From NCBI RefSeq assembly GCF_000299415.1, contig NZ_AMPG01000002.1, forward strand, positions 1 through 64,000: DNA of 64,000 bases, read 5' to 3'. Shown piece by piece: positions 11,415 through 18,936 of this stretch; within the stretch, counting starts at the first letter, position 1; every line of letters begins with the position of its first letter. The stretch comes from Candidatus Microthrix parvicella Bio17-1 (GTDB lineage Bacteria > Actinomycetota > Acidimicrobiia > Acidimicrobiales > Microtrichaceae). A program made the position numbers and the translations under genes. The notes beneath the pieces were generated by a model that did no database searches, was not told the origin of the DNA, and saw nothing but the letters and a program-made list of their open reading frames with translations.

Positions 11415-12032
11415 ATGGGCCCCACGACAGTGACGCTCGTGCGGCATCTCGCCGTCTCGTCCGAGGTGGAGGGCCGCTGCTACGGCCAGCGGCTGGACCC
11501 GGGCCTGGCCGACGACGCCGCTCCCCCGGCGCCGCAGCTGAGTGCACTGGCCCAAGTCGCCCTTCGCCGCACCTCGCCGGCCACCCGGGCACGAGCGACC
11601 GCAGCGCTGATCGACGGCGGCCCCTGGACGGAGGACGCCGCCTGGGCCGAGCGCGACTTCGGCGAGTGGGAGGGTCGCCGCTGGGACGCGTGCTGGGCCG
11701 ACGTTCCCGCCGCAGCGCTCGACAGCGCTGAGGCCTACCTCGGCTTCGACCCGCCCGGAGCTGAGCGGTACGACGCGGTCGCTGTGAGGGTGAGCGGCGC
11801 TCTCGATGCATTAGCGGCCGGCCGCCATCTGATCATCACCCACGCCGGGCCGATTCGCGCAGCCCTCAGCGCCACCTGCGGCTGGGGCCCCGACCAGGTG
11901 TTTGCCGCCACCATCGGCCATGGTGGCGTCGTCGTTCTCAACCATGGGCAGGACGGATGGACCGCACGGATCGGCCTGCCCGGCACCGACGATCGGGAGG
12001 AACACCCCAACCCCGCCAAAGGACCGACTTGA
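11415..12032 (+). CDS. cobC: Histidine phosphatase, probable alpha-ribazole phosphatase
   Basis: 205-residue histidine phosphatase superfamily member. The catalytic set is visible: LVRH near the N-terminus, the second Arg in TSPATRARATA, the acidic ERDFGEWEG, and the second His in ITHAGPIRA. In this context it most likely removes the phosphate from alpha-ribazole 5'-phosphate for CobS/CobT chemistry; a general phosphoglycerate-mutase-like role cannot be excluded from sequence alone. Starts eight bases after cobS and its TGA overlaps the TTG start of cobT, so the three genes are translationally linked. Confidence 0.8.
   Translation: MGPTTVTLVRHLAVSSEVEGRCYGQRLDPGLADDAAPPAPQLSALAQVALRRTSPATRARATAALIDGGPWTEDAAWAERDFGEWEGRRWDACWADVPAAALDSAEAYLGFDPPGAERYDAVAVRVSGALDALAAGRHLIITHAGPIRAALSATCGWGPDQVFAATIGHGGVVVLNHGQDGWTARIGLPGTDDREEHPNPAKGPT
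12018..12031 (+). promoter_or_regulatory. Ribosome binding site fixing a TTG start of cobT
   Basis: AAAGGA at 12018-12023 lies five bases before TTG at 12029-12031, and the TTG overlaps the TGA of the preceding phosphatase gene. No ATG or GTG in this frame gives a better start. Confidence 0.65.
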
Positions 12033-13081
12033 GCTTTTCCGCAGCAGATCTCGCCGAGCTGGCACGGTCGGTTCCCCCGCCCGACTCCGATGCCGGCCGC
12101 TCCGCCAGCGCCCGGGTGGATGCGCTGGCCACTCCCCCAGGGGCCCTCGGCCGGCTGGCCGACCTGGCGATTGCGCTCGCCGCCGCCACCGGCGTGTGCC
12201 CGCCCGTCGCACCCGTTCGGCCGACGCTGTTGATCGCCGCTGCCGACCACGGGGTGCACCGGCAGGGCGTCACCATGTGGCCCCAAAGCGTGACCGCAGC
12301 GATCGCCGACGCTGCCGTCCGCGGCGACGCCGCCTCGGCGGTGCTGGCCGCCGGCGCGGGCGCCGAGTTGGTCGTGCTCGACGTCGGGATCATCGAGCCG
12401 ACGGTCGCTCATCCCCGGCTGCTGCGAGCACAAGTGGCGCCCGGCACGGCCGACCTCACCACCGGACCGGCGATGACCTCCGACCAGGCGCTGGCCGCCG
12501 TCGGAGCCGGGGCCGACGCGGCCCGCAACCTGATCGCCGGCGGCGCCGACCTGCTGGCGGTGGGCGACATCGGCATCGCCAACACCACCTCGACCGCCGC
12601 CCTCACCGCCGCGTTCACCGGTCGCTCCGCTGCCGAGGCCACCGGCCGGGGTGCCGGAGCCGACGACCCAACCCTTGAGCGCAAACGCAACGCCGTGGCA
12701 ACGGCGGTCCGGCGCGTCGGTTCCGAGACCGACCCGTTTGTGCTGCTCTGCCAGCTGGGCGGGCTGGAGCACGCCGCTCTGGTCGGGGCCGTGCTCTCCG
12801 CCGCCGCCAAGCGCGTCCCGGTCGTGCTCGATGGTGCGATCACCTTGTCGGCCGCCCTCGTCGCCGTCGCCCTGGCACCGTCGCTGAGCGAGCACCTGAT
12901 CGCTTCGCATGCCCCGGCCGAACCGGCAGGTCCGATCGCTCTGGCCCACCTGGGGCTCGTGCCGATCATCGACCTTCAGCTGCGGCTCGGCGAGGGCTCG
13001 GGCGCACTGCTCGCCGTGCCGATCATCCGGGCCGCAGCCGCCGTGGTTCAGCGCACGGCCAGGCTGGACCAGCTCGGCTGA
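12029..13081 (+). CDS. cobT: Nicotinate-nucleotide--dimethylbenzimidazole phosphoribosyltransferase
   Basis: Activates the lower ligand base of cobalamin by transferring phosphoribose from nicotinate mononucleotide. The 350-residue protein has the family pattern: ATPPGALGRLADLA near the N-terminus, AADHGVHRQGVT, the nucleotide-binding GDIGIANTTSTAAL, and the C-terminal GEGSGALLAVPIIRAA that holds the catalytic Glu. TTG start as above. Convergent with cobO, four bases apart. Confidence 0.95.
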   Translation: MSFSAADLAELARSVPPPDSDAGRSASARVDALATPPGALGRLADLAIALAAATGVCPPVAPVRPTLLIAAADHGVHRQGVTMWPQSVTAAIADAAVRGDAASAVLAAGAGAELVVLDVGIIEPTVAHPRLLRAQVAPGTADLTTGPAMTSDQALAAVGAGADAARNLIAGGADLLAVGDIGIANTTSTAALTAAFTGRSAAEATGRGAGADDPTLERKRNAVATAVRRVGSETDPFVLLCQLGGLEHAALVGAVLSAAAKRVPVVLDGAITLSAALVAVALAPSLSEHLIASHAPAEPAGPIALAHLGLVPIIDLQLRLGEGSGALLAVPIIRAAAAVVQRTARLDQLG

Positions 13082-13085
13082 CGCC

Positions 13086-13664
13086 TCAGAAGTCGATGCC
13101 CTTCTTGGCCGAGATGCCCGCCTGATAGGCGTGCTTGGTCTCGGCCATCTCGGTCACGGTGTCGGCCAGGTCGATCAGCGCCTGCGGGGCGTCGCGCCCG
13201 GTGATCACCAGGTTGACGTGGTCGGGGCGTGTCAGGATCGTCTCGACCACGTCGCCGACGTCGATCCACTCCCAGTTGACCGGATAGGTCACTTCGTCGA
13301 GCACCACCAGCGAGTGGTCCCCGGCCGAGATCAGCGCCTTGGCCTGGCCCCAGGCGCTGACCGCCCGTGCCCGGTCGACCGTCAGGTCGGTGGAGTCCCA
13401 GGTGAACCCCTCCCCCTCGGTCAACCAGTCGACGCCCAGCTGCCGACAGACCTTCTCCTCCCCGCTGTGCCACGTGTCCGACTTGAGGAACTGCACCACC
13501 GCCACCCGCCAGCCGCGGGCCACGCCCCGGATCACCACCCCGATCGCAGCGCTGGTCTTGCCCTTGCCCGGTCCGGTGTTCACCAGCACCAGCGAGGTGG
13601 CTCTGGTCAGCTTGGCCGGGCGCGGGTCGGCGGTGGGGACATCGGTCGGATCCTGGTCGTTCAT
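13086..13664 (-). CDS. cobO: Cob(I)yrinic acid a,c-diamide adenosyltransferase
   Basis: Transfers the adenosyl group of ATP to Co(I) corrinoids. The 192-residue protein is a typical CobO/BtuR: P-loop NTGPGKGKTSAAIG near residue 30, VQFLKSDTWHSGE, the Walker B-like LVVLDEVTYPVNW and VITGRDAPQALIDLAD, ending in KHAYQAGISAKKGIDF. It lies 12 bases after the carboxymuconolactone decarboxylase-like gene on the minus strand, so the corrin block is split between two convergent transcripts. Confidence 0.95.
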   Translation of the reverse strand: MNDQDPTDVPTADPRPAKLTRATSLVLVNTGPGKGKTSAAIGVVIRGVARGWRVAVVQFLKSDTWHSGEEKVCRQLGVDWLTEGEGFTWDSTDLTVDRARAVSAWGQAKALISAGDHSLVVLDEVTYPVNWEWIDVGDVVETILTRPDHVNLVITGRDAPQALIDLADTVTEMAETKHAYQAGISAKKGIDF

Positions 13665-13676
13665 CGATGCGCCCGA

Positions 13677-14024
13677 CTACAGGTCGATGCCGGCAAACTC
13701 GTGGAACGCAGCCCAGGCCCGGGGGCCGTACACCGTCGCCGGCCCGCCGTCCATCAGCAGGGCGACCCCGAGTGCGTCCGCCACCTCCTCGGCGGTGGCG
13801 CCCTGGGCGGCAACCGCCTTGGCGTGGGTGGCGATGCAACCGTCGCACTGCTTCACCACCGAGATGGCCAGGGCTATCAACTCCTTGGTCTTCGCAGAGA
13901 TGGCGCCGTCGCCCGTCGTCGCCTGATGAAGCGCCCCAAACGCGCTGTACGCCTCGGGCATGGCGGCGCGCAGCGATTTGGATGGCTCGCGCAGCTTGGC
14001 GGCGACGTCTCGGTACTCACCCAT
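13677..14024 (-). CDS. Carboxymuconolactone decarboxylase / AhpD-like protein
   Basis: Small all-helical 115-residue protein. It has the AhpD-type redox pair in CDGCIATHAKA preceded by the conserved Lys/Glu segment SAKTKELIALAIS. Such proteins are peroxidase-like or redox partners; a true gamma-carboxymuconolactone decarboxylase role is unlikely with CxxC present. ATG 14024 has GAGGA upstream; an in-frame codon at 14102 has none and gives an implausible leader. Sits between a patatin gene (seven bases upstream) and cobO, all on the minus strand. Confidence 0.85.
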   Translation of the reverse strand: MGEYRDVAAKLREPSKSLRAAMPEAYSAFGALHQATTGDGAISAKTKELIALAISVVKQCDGCIATHAKAVAAQGATAEEVADALGVALLMDGGPATVYGPRAWAAFHEFAGIDL

Positions 14025-14031
14025 CGTGTCC

Positions 14032-14961
14032 TCATTCCTCGGTCTTGGCGGGTCGCCCGACCATATCCGGCCGCCCCGACAACCCGGCCTGACCGGTGCC
14101 ATGGTGATGCCCGTGATGATGGAGAGCGAGGAAACGTGCCTGGTGGGGCAGACGGTCGTTGCCAGCCTCGAGCCAAGCGTGAGTGTTGGCGTGGGCGCGG
14201 TCGATCAGCTCGCCTGCGTGACCGAAGTCGACCGCGTTCACGCTGAGGGGGCAGAGCGGGGGCGCAACGATGATCTCGACCTCGTCGGCGAAGTGGGCAA
14301 CCTCGATCACCAGGCGCTGTTCGAGCAGCAGGGTGATCGCATGTGCCGCTGCGTCCAACGGCGTCGAGGGCGGTTCGGACAGGTCGCAGGCAAAGCCGGC
14401 GGGCACCACCACCACCCGATCGGCACCCAGCGCCACCGCCTGCCCGACGGCGGTGTTGTTGGAGACGCCCCCGTCGATCAGCAGCCGGCCCTCGTGGTCG
14501 ACCGGTCGAAACACCGCAGGGATGGCGGCACTCGCCAAAACGGCGGTGGCGGCATCGCCGCTGGAGAGCGCCACCTCCTCCCCGCTGAGCGCGTCGGTGG
14601 CGATGATGTGCAGGGGCAGCTGCGCATCTCGCAGGTCGTCGATGGGCAAATGCGTCTCGACCAACCGCCGAAGCGGTCGCATCGAACACAGCGAGGCCCG
14701 CTTCCCCGCAAACGCCAGCATCGATCGCAGCGGGTCGAGCGGAAAGACATCCTGGCGGCGCAGGCCCCGCCACAGCTCCGCCAGGTCGGCGATCGACTCG
14801 GCGGAGTAACCGTGGGCGCCCAGATAGGCGGCGTTGAGTGCCCCCGCCGAGGTTCCGATCAGCAGGTCGGGCCGCAGGCCTTGCTCCTCGATGGCGGCAA
14901 GCATGCCCGCCTGAACCGCTCCGAGGCTTCCGCCTCCCGAAAGGACGAACGCTGTGGTCAT
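14032..14961 (-). CDS. Patatin-like phospholipase family protein
   Basis: Serine lipid acyl hydrolase with a Ser-Asp dyad. The 309-residue product begins MTTAFVLSGGGSLGA (oxyanion hole), followed by GTSAGALNAAYL (catalytic Ser) and LLIDGGVSNN (catalytic Asp, DGG). The C-terminus has a His-rich stretch (HHHGHHHG). Start ATG 14961 has the ribosome binding site AGAGGT. The first gene of a patatin-AhpD-cobO minus-strand run, divergent from the regulator at 15056, with a promoter overlapped by repeated sites for a probable regulator. Confidence 0.9.
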   Translation of the reverse strand: MTTAFVLSGGGSLGAVQAGMLAAIEEQGLRPDLLIGTSAGALNAAYLGAHGYSAESIADLAELWRGLRRQDVFPLDPLRSMLAFAGKRASLCSMRPLRRLVETHLPIDDLRDAQLPLHIIATDALSGEEVALSSGDAATAVLASAAIPAVFRPVDHEGRLLIDGGVSNNTAVGQAVALGADRVVVVPAGFACDLSEPPSTPLDAAAHAITLLLEQRLVIEVAHFADEVEIIVAPPLCPLSVNAVDFGHAGELIDRAHANTHAWLEAGNDRLPHQARFLALHHHGHHHGTGQAGLSGRPDMVGRPAKTEE

Positions 14962-14993
14962 CGCTGCACCTCTATCGTCAACCTGCGTTATTG

Positions 14994-15022
14994 ATAGTAG
15001 GCCGTCGTTGGTTCTATCGCAA
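14994..15022 (-). promoter_or_regulatory. Patatin promoter overlapped by repeated CTATC-type sites
   Basis: On the minus strand, -35 TTGCGA (15022-15017) and -10 TACTAT (14999-14994) are 17 bases apart. Three related elements surround it: CTATCGTCAA at 14972-14981, CTATCAAT read on the minus strand at 14997-14990 (over the -10), and CTATCGCAAT at 15014-15023 (over the -35). This arrangement fits repression by the divergently encoded SufR-like regulator. The link is inference. Confidence 0.5.
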
Positions 15023-15055
15023 TCGAATCTTGCACATAGAGGTACGCTGGCAGTC

Positions 15056-15772
15056 ATGACTGCGAAGCAGCCGCCCACGATCGACCAGATCGCTGCCCTC
15101 AGCGTTTTGGGTGAGCCCAGCCGACGCGCGCTCTACGACTACATCGTGTTGGCGGGTGACTGGGTCGGGCGGGACGAGGCCGCCGACGCTGCGGGCATCC
15201 AGCGCGGCGTCGCCGCCCACCACCTCGACCGGTTGGCCGAGGACGGCCTCCTCGATGTCGACTACCAGCGTCTCAGCGGCCGCACCGGCCCGGGCGCCGG
15301 CCGACCCGCCAAGGTGTACCGCCGTTCGGCGCTCGAGTTCGACATCGCCCTGCCGCCTCGCGACTACGAGTTGGCCGGGCGGCTGCTCGCCGATGCGGTC
15401 GTCGACGCCCAATCGAGCGGTGGCGACATCTCCGAGGCGGTCGACCGTGCCGCAGGATTCGCCGGACGGCAACTCGGTGAGGCGATGCGTGCCCGCCGGG
15501 GCCGAGCGCGTTCGGCCGCCTCAGCCCGGGCCGCAACCCTGGACGTGTTGCAGGAGCAGGGCTACGAGCCCCTCGAGCAGCCCGACGGAACCGTCGTGCT
15601 GCGCAACTGCCCGTTCCACGTCCTGGCAACGACCCACACCGAGTTGGTGTGCGGGTTGAACCACGGCCTCATCAAGGCGGCGGTCGCCCAGGTCGACGAC
15701 AGCGGCTTCGACGTGCGGCTGGAGCCGGATTCCAACCTGTGCTGCGTCCGCCTGCGGCGAAGCCAGCAGTAG
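15056..15772 (+). CDS. SufR-like Fe-S winged-helix regulator
   Basis: 238-residue transcription factor. Residues 8-60 form a winged helix (SVLGEPSRRALYDYI, GVAAHHLDRLAEDGLL). The C-terminal third has conserved cysteines spaced as in SufR-type regulators: NCPFHVLA, ELVCGLNHGL and NLCCVRL, which in that family ligate a [4Fe-4S] cluster. Predicted to sense redox or Fe-S status; it is not beside suf genes but beside a patatin-AhpD run, which would make that operon a target. ATG 15056 starts the conserved part; upstream in-frame extension crosses the promoter region. Confidence 0.75.
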   Translation: MTAKQPPTIDQIAALSVLGEPSRRALYDYIVLAGDWVGRDEAADAAGIQRGVAAHHLDRLAEDGLLDVDYQRLSGRTGPGAGRPAKVYRRSALEFDIALPPRDYELAGRLLADAVVDAQSSGGDISEAVDRAAGFAGRQLGEAMRARRGRARSAASARAATLDVLQEQGYEPLEQPDGTVVLRNCPFHVLATTHTELVCGLNHGLIKAAVAQVDDSGFDVRLEPDSNLCCVRLRRSQQ

Positions 15773-15776
15773 GGCG

Positions 15777-16595
15777 CTACGACCCGACCCGGGAAATCGC
15801 AGCGAACGCGATCGCTGCTGCATGGCCGACGTTGAGCGAGTCGACCGCAGCGCTGATGGGGATCCTCACCCTCTTGGTGGCGGCGCTCAGAACCTCGGGG
15901 GTCAGTCCCGGGCCCTCTGCTCCGAGCATGATCGCAACGCGCTGCGGCACATCGGCACCCCACAGGTCCTCGGCCTTGGGGTCAGGCGTCATCGCCCACG
16001 TCTCGAACTCGTGCGAGTGCAACGTGTCGAGCGCTCCTGGCCAGCCATCGGCGGAGGCTCGGGCAACCCGCATGTGCAGGATCTCCCCCATGGAAACCCG
16101 CACGGTGCGGCGATGGTACGGGTCGGTGCAGGTTGGGCTGAGCACCATGCCATCGATGTCGAACGCCCGTGCCGCTCGTGCGATCGCCCCGACGTTCTCG
16201 TCATCGTTCAAGGCCTCGAGCACGATCAAACGTTTCGACGTCGCTGCGAGCTGCTCGACCGACCACAACGGCTTGCGAAACGCCGACACCAGAACCGCCC
16301 GCGGCAGGTCGAACCCGACGATGTCTCCCATCACGTCCCGTTCGGCCACGTACACCGGCACGCGCGCCAGCTCGGGACGCTCCATGAACGGCCGGAACCG
16401 GTTCACCCGGGACGGCGACAACAGCACCGACCGAAAGACGTGGCCCGAGTCGAGCAGCCGGTCGATCGACACCCACCCCTCCGACAGAAAGAACTCGTCG
16501 CCTTCCAACTTCCGACGAGCGGCCTGATCGTTGAGCCGACGAAAGTCCGATAACCGGGCATCGTCGGCCTCACCGACCAGGATCGTCTCGCTCAC
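15777..16595 (-). CDS. TrmH-family RNA 2'-O-ribose methyltransferase
   Basis: SpoU-type methyltransferase of 272 residues. An N-terminal L30e-like substrate domain (DEFFLSEGWVSIDRLL) is followed by the trefoil-knot SPOUT domain with RRTVRVSMGEIL, IMLGAEGPGLT (motif 2) and RIPISAAVDSLNVGHAAAI (motif 3, SAM binding). Target rRNA or tRNA nucleotide cannot be told. GTG 16595 is chosen; the frame stays open to 16877 but that part overlaps the RelE-like gene and has no family similarity. Four bases separate its stop from the SufR-like gene. Confidence 0.88.
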   Translation of the reverse strand: MSETILVGEADDARLSDFRRLNDQAARRKLEGDEFFLSEGWVSIDRLLDSGHVFRSVLLSPSRVNRFRPFMERPELARVPVYVAERDVMGDIVGFDLPRAVLVSAFRKPLWSVEQLAATSKRLIVLEALNDDENVGAIARAARAFDIDGMVLSPTCTDPYHRRTVRVSMGEILHMRVARASADGWPGALDTLHSHEFETWAMTPDPKAEDLWGADVPQRVAIMLGAEGPGLTPEVLSAATKRVRIPISAAVDSLNVGHAAAIAFAAISRVGS

Positions 16596-16650
16596 CGGGC
16601 CGACAGTAGGCCATGTCGAACCGGGATGAGGCGGCTGCACCTCGGCGGGA

Positions 16651-16932
16651 TCAGCGACGACGGTAGGCAACGGCACGATGGCCGATGTCGAGCACGATGA
16701 CCGATCTTCTGTCGTCGTTGATCTCATACAGAACCCGCCAATCTCGTCCCAGCCGAGCGCTGTAGATGCCGGCCATGTCGTCTCGTAGCCGTTTACCGAC
16801 CCGCTGTGGATTGTCGAGAAGCGGCCCTGTGATGAACTCGGCGGCAGCAAGGGCAACGTCGTGCGGAAGCCGGTCACTCAACGCCCGCCGAGCCTGCGGC
16901 GACGTGCCCAGCTCGTAGGGCACAAGGCTCAC
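16651..16932 (-). CDS. RelE/ParE-family toxin
   Basis: 93-residue RelE-type fold: ARRALSDRLPHDVALAAAEFI in helix 1-2, then LRDDMAGIYSARLGRDWRVLYEI and a C-terminal VLDIGHRAVAYRRR, the conserved RelE core with basic residues. Expected to cleave mRNA on the ribosome. Overlaps the antitoxin gene by four bases (ATGA), antitoxin first. Confidence 0.88.
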   Translation of the reverse strand: MSLVPYELGTSPQARRALSDRLPHDVALAAAEFITGPLLDNPQRVGKRLRDDMAGIYSARLGRDWRVLYEINDDRRSVIVLDIGHRAVAYRRR

Positions 16933-17186
16933 GAAGCCTGTCGCCGCTGAACCAGAGCGTGGACCGCGTCCGTGCCGTATTCGACGTCACCCGATGCGAC
17001 CGCGTCGCGCGCATCGGCCAACGCCCGCAGGGTTTCGGCGTCGGCCATGATCTCGTCGGTCTCTCGGTCGGCGAGGTAGGTCTCGATCGCCACGATCACC
17101 GCCTGATGAACGCTCCGCCGGTCCTCCTCGGCCACCATTCGCAGCTCAGCGAGCAGTTCGTCCGAAAGTCGCAGTGTCATGGCCAC
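16929..17186 (-). CDS. Ribbon-helix-helix antitoxin
   Basis: 85-residue antitoxin. The N-terminus MTLRLSDELLAELRMVAEE is a ribbon-helix-helix DNA-binding fold; the acidic, Ala-rich C-terminus (EIMADAETLRALADARDAV) would wrap the toxin. The start is GTG 17186 or ATG 17180. An inverted repeat just upstream is a probable autoregulatory operator. Confidence 0.85.
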   Translation of the reverse strand: MAMTLRLSDELLAELRMVAEEDRRSVHQAVIVAIETYLADRETDEIMADAETLRALADARDAVASGDVEYGTDAVHALVQRRQAS

Positions 17187-17195
17187 ATCGCAATG

Positions 17196-17220
17196 ATACC
17201 ACCATGCACCAATCTGGTAT
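17196..17220. promoter_or_regulatory. Inverted repeat upstream of the RelE/RHH pair
   Basis: ATACCA at 17196-17201 and TGGTAT at 17215-17220 are exact inverted repeats separated by 13 bases, 10 bases upstream of the antitoxin GTG. Ribbon-helix-helix antitoxins bind such symmetric sites; this is a candidate operator. Confidence 0.5.
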
Positions 17221-17365
17221 CCCGACGCCGGGGTGAGACAACCGTCGCTGCTGCCTCAACCCAGTCATTCGAGGACGGTATCCGCCAAGGGTCGCCGCGT
17301 GCCATGATCCAGCGAGTGGCAGGCCTGACACGGCGCCGCCGGAAGTTCGACCGAGGGGAGACACC

Positions 17366-18682
17366 ATGACCGACGACACCAAGCCGAGGATCGACTTCGA
17401 TCCGAGCATCCGAACTCCGGAGATGGAGATGGCCGAGGTGGGGGCCGGGGTGCCCGACGCCGCCGACCTCAAGCTGACCGACATCAACCCGGCCAACCCG
17501 CACCTGTTCAAGGAGGACCGTTGGCACGACCATTTCGCCCGCCTCCGCGCCGAGGACCCGGTGCACCTCAACGAGATCGAGACGGCCGGGCGTTACTGGT
17601 CAATCACGAAATACGACGACGTTCGGGCGGTGGACGGTGACTGGCAAACCTTCTCCTCGGCGCAGGGCATGACCCTTGGTCTCCGCCCCGACCCAGACCG
17701 CCCCAACCCGCTGGTCCAGATCACCCCGTTCATCGCCATGGATCCGCCCGAGCACACCGCCCAGCGCAAAACAGTGCGGTCGGTGTCGGCGCCCAGCAAC
17801 CTCCGCAACCTCGAACCCCTCATCCGCGAACGCACCGTCGCCGTACTCGATTCGCTCCCGGAGGGTGAGACGCTCGACTGGGTCGACACGGTCTCGATCG
17901 AACTCACCACCCTGCTGCTGGCGACGCTCTTCGATTTTCCACTGGAGGACCGGCGCAAGCTGACCCGCTGGTCCGACATCGTGTTCGCCGTTCCGGGCTC
18001 CGGCGGCGTCGTCGAGACCCAGCAGCAGAAGATCGAGGAGCTGATGGAGTGCGTGACCTACTTCGAGGGGCTGTGGGAGGAGCGCCGCGGCGGTGACGGC
18101 ACCGATCTGGTTTCGATGCTGGCCAACGGCGAGGCCACCAAGGACATGCCCACCATCTCGCACCTCGGCAACCTGTTGCTGCTGATCGTCGGCGGCAACG
18201 ACACCACCCGCAACACGATGACCGGCAGCGTCTACGGGCTCAACAAGTACCCCGACCAGTACGACAAGCTGACCGCCGACCCCGGGCTGATCTCCACGTT
18301 CGTTCCGGAGATCATCCGCTGGCAGACGCCGCTGTCCTACATGCGACGCACCGCCACGAAGGACTGCACGATTCGCGACAAGCAGATCCTCGAAGGCGAC
18401 CAGGTGCTGATGTGGTACATCTCGGCCAACCGCGATGAGGACGTCTTCGTCGACGCCGAGCGCATCGATCTCGATCGCTCCAACGCCGACCGGCAGCTGG
18501 CGTTCGGCTACGGAATCCACTTCTGCATGGGCAGCCGGCTTGCGGAGCTGCAACTGCGGATCCTGTGGGAGGAGGTGCTCGCTCGCTTTGAGCGCATCGA
18601 GATCCAGGCGGAGCCGGAGCGCACCCTGTCGTCATTCGTGCACGGCTACACGAAGCTGCCGGTCACCGTCACACGACGCTGA
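17366..18682 (+). CDS. Cytochrome P450
   Basis: Heme mono-oxygenase of 438 residues. The heme-binding loop FGYGIHFCMGSRLAELQ places the thiolate Cys at residue 387; the I-helix oxygen-activation motif is GGNDTTRN and the K-helix ExxR is PEIIRW. The N-terminus has no membrane anchor, as usual in bacteria. The overall style resembles actinobacterial CYP124/125/142-type enzymes acting on sterol or branched lipid chains, but substrate is not determinable. Good ribosome binding site GAGGGGAG before ATG 17366. No ferredoxin gene is adjacent. Confidence 0.93.
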   Translation: MTDDTKPRIDFDPSIRTPEMEMAEVGAGVPDAADLKLTDINPANPHLFKEDRWHDHFARLRAEDPVHLNEIETAGRYWSITKYDDVRAVDGDWQTFSSAQGMTLGLRPDPDRPNPLVQITPFIAMDPPEHTAQRKTVRSVSAPSNLRNLEPLIRERTVAVLDSLPEGETLDWVDTVSIELTTLLLATLFDFPLEDRRKLTRWSDIVFAVPGSGGVVETQQQKIEELMECVTYFEGLWEERRGGDGTDLVSMLANGEATKDMPTISHLGNLLLLIVGGNDTTRNTMTGSVYGLNKYPDQYDKLTADPGLISTFVPEIIRWQTPLSYMRRTATKDCTIRDKQILEGDQVLMWYISANRDEDVFVDAERIDLDRSNADRQLAFGYGIHFCMGSRLAELQLRILWEEVLARFERIEIQAEPERTLSSFVHGYTKLPVTVTRR

Positions 18683-18771
18683 TACCGGCACGTTCACACA
18701 CGCGCTGCCGTCCGGCATCTTGGTCGCCCGGGTCGCTGCTGGCTGACCTCCAACGTGTTCCAAAAACCCTT

Positions 18772-18794
18772 CTGTTTCACGGATGGTGAAACGG
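18772..18794. terminator. Hairpin downstream of the P450 gene
   Basis: GTTTCAC at 18774-18780 pairs perfectly with GTGAAAC at 18786-18792 around a five-base loop; one G-T and one C-G pair extend it outward. Ninety bases after the P450 stop, it may be a terminator without T tract, or an operator for the next operon. Confidence 0.4.
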
Positions 18795-18844
18795 GTGGCC
18801 GTCCGGGTCGGATTCCGAGCAACCTGCGTACATGCCCCTCAGGC

Positions 18845-18874
18845 CAACTTGCCTATGTCAAGCAACTTGCCTAT
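18845..18874. repeat. Direct repeat CAACTTGCCTAT, two copies
   Basis: Exact 12-base copies at 18845-18856 and 18863-18874, 18 bases apart. The second copy includes the proposed -35 box of the following operon, so these are probable operator half-sites. Confidence 0.7.
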
Positions 18875-18894
18875 CCAGGCACCTCAGGTAGAAT
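18867..18894 (+). promoter_or_regulatory. Promoter of the AbiE-like operon
   Basis: -35 TTGCCT (18867-18872), 16-base spacer, -10 TAGAAT (18889-18894). This would place the transcription start near 18901, about 36 bases before the GTG at 18937. The overlap with the 12-base direct repeats suggests autoregulation by the first gene product. Confidence 0.5.
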
Positions 18895-18936
18895 GGCCGA
18901 CGGGCATTCCAAGCTGCCCAGATTGGCGGTTCAAGG

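Noticed and set aside
16596-16877. N-terminal extension of the TrmH-type methylase
   Set aside because: It runs antiparallel-frame through the RelE-like gene and is unlike any methylase N-terminus; GTG 16595 is sufficient.
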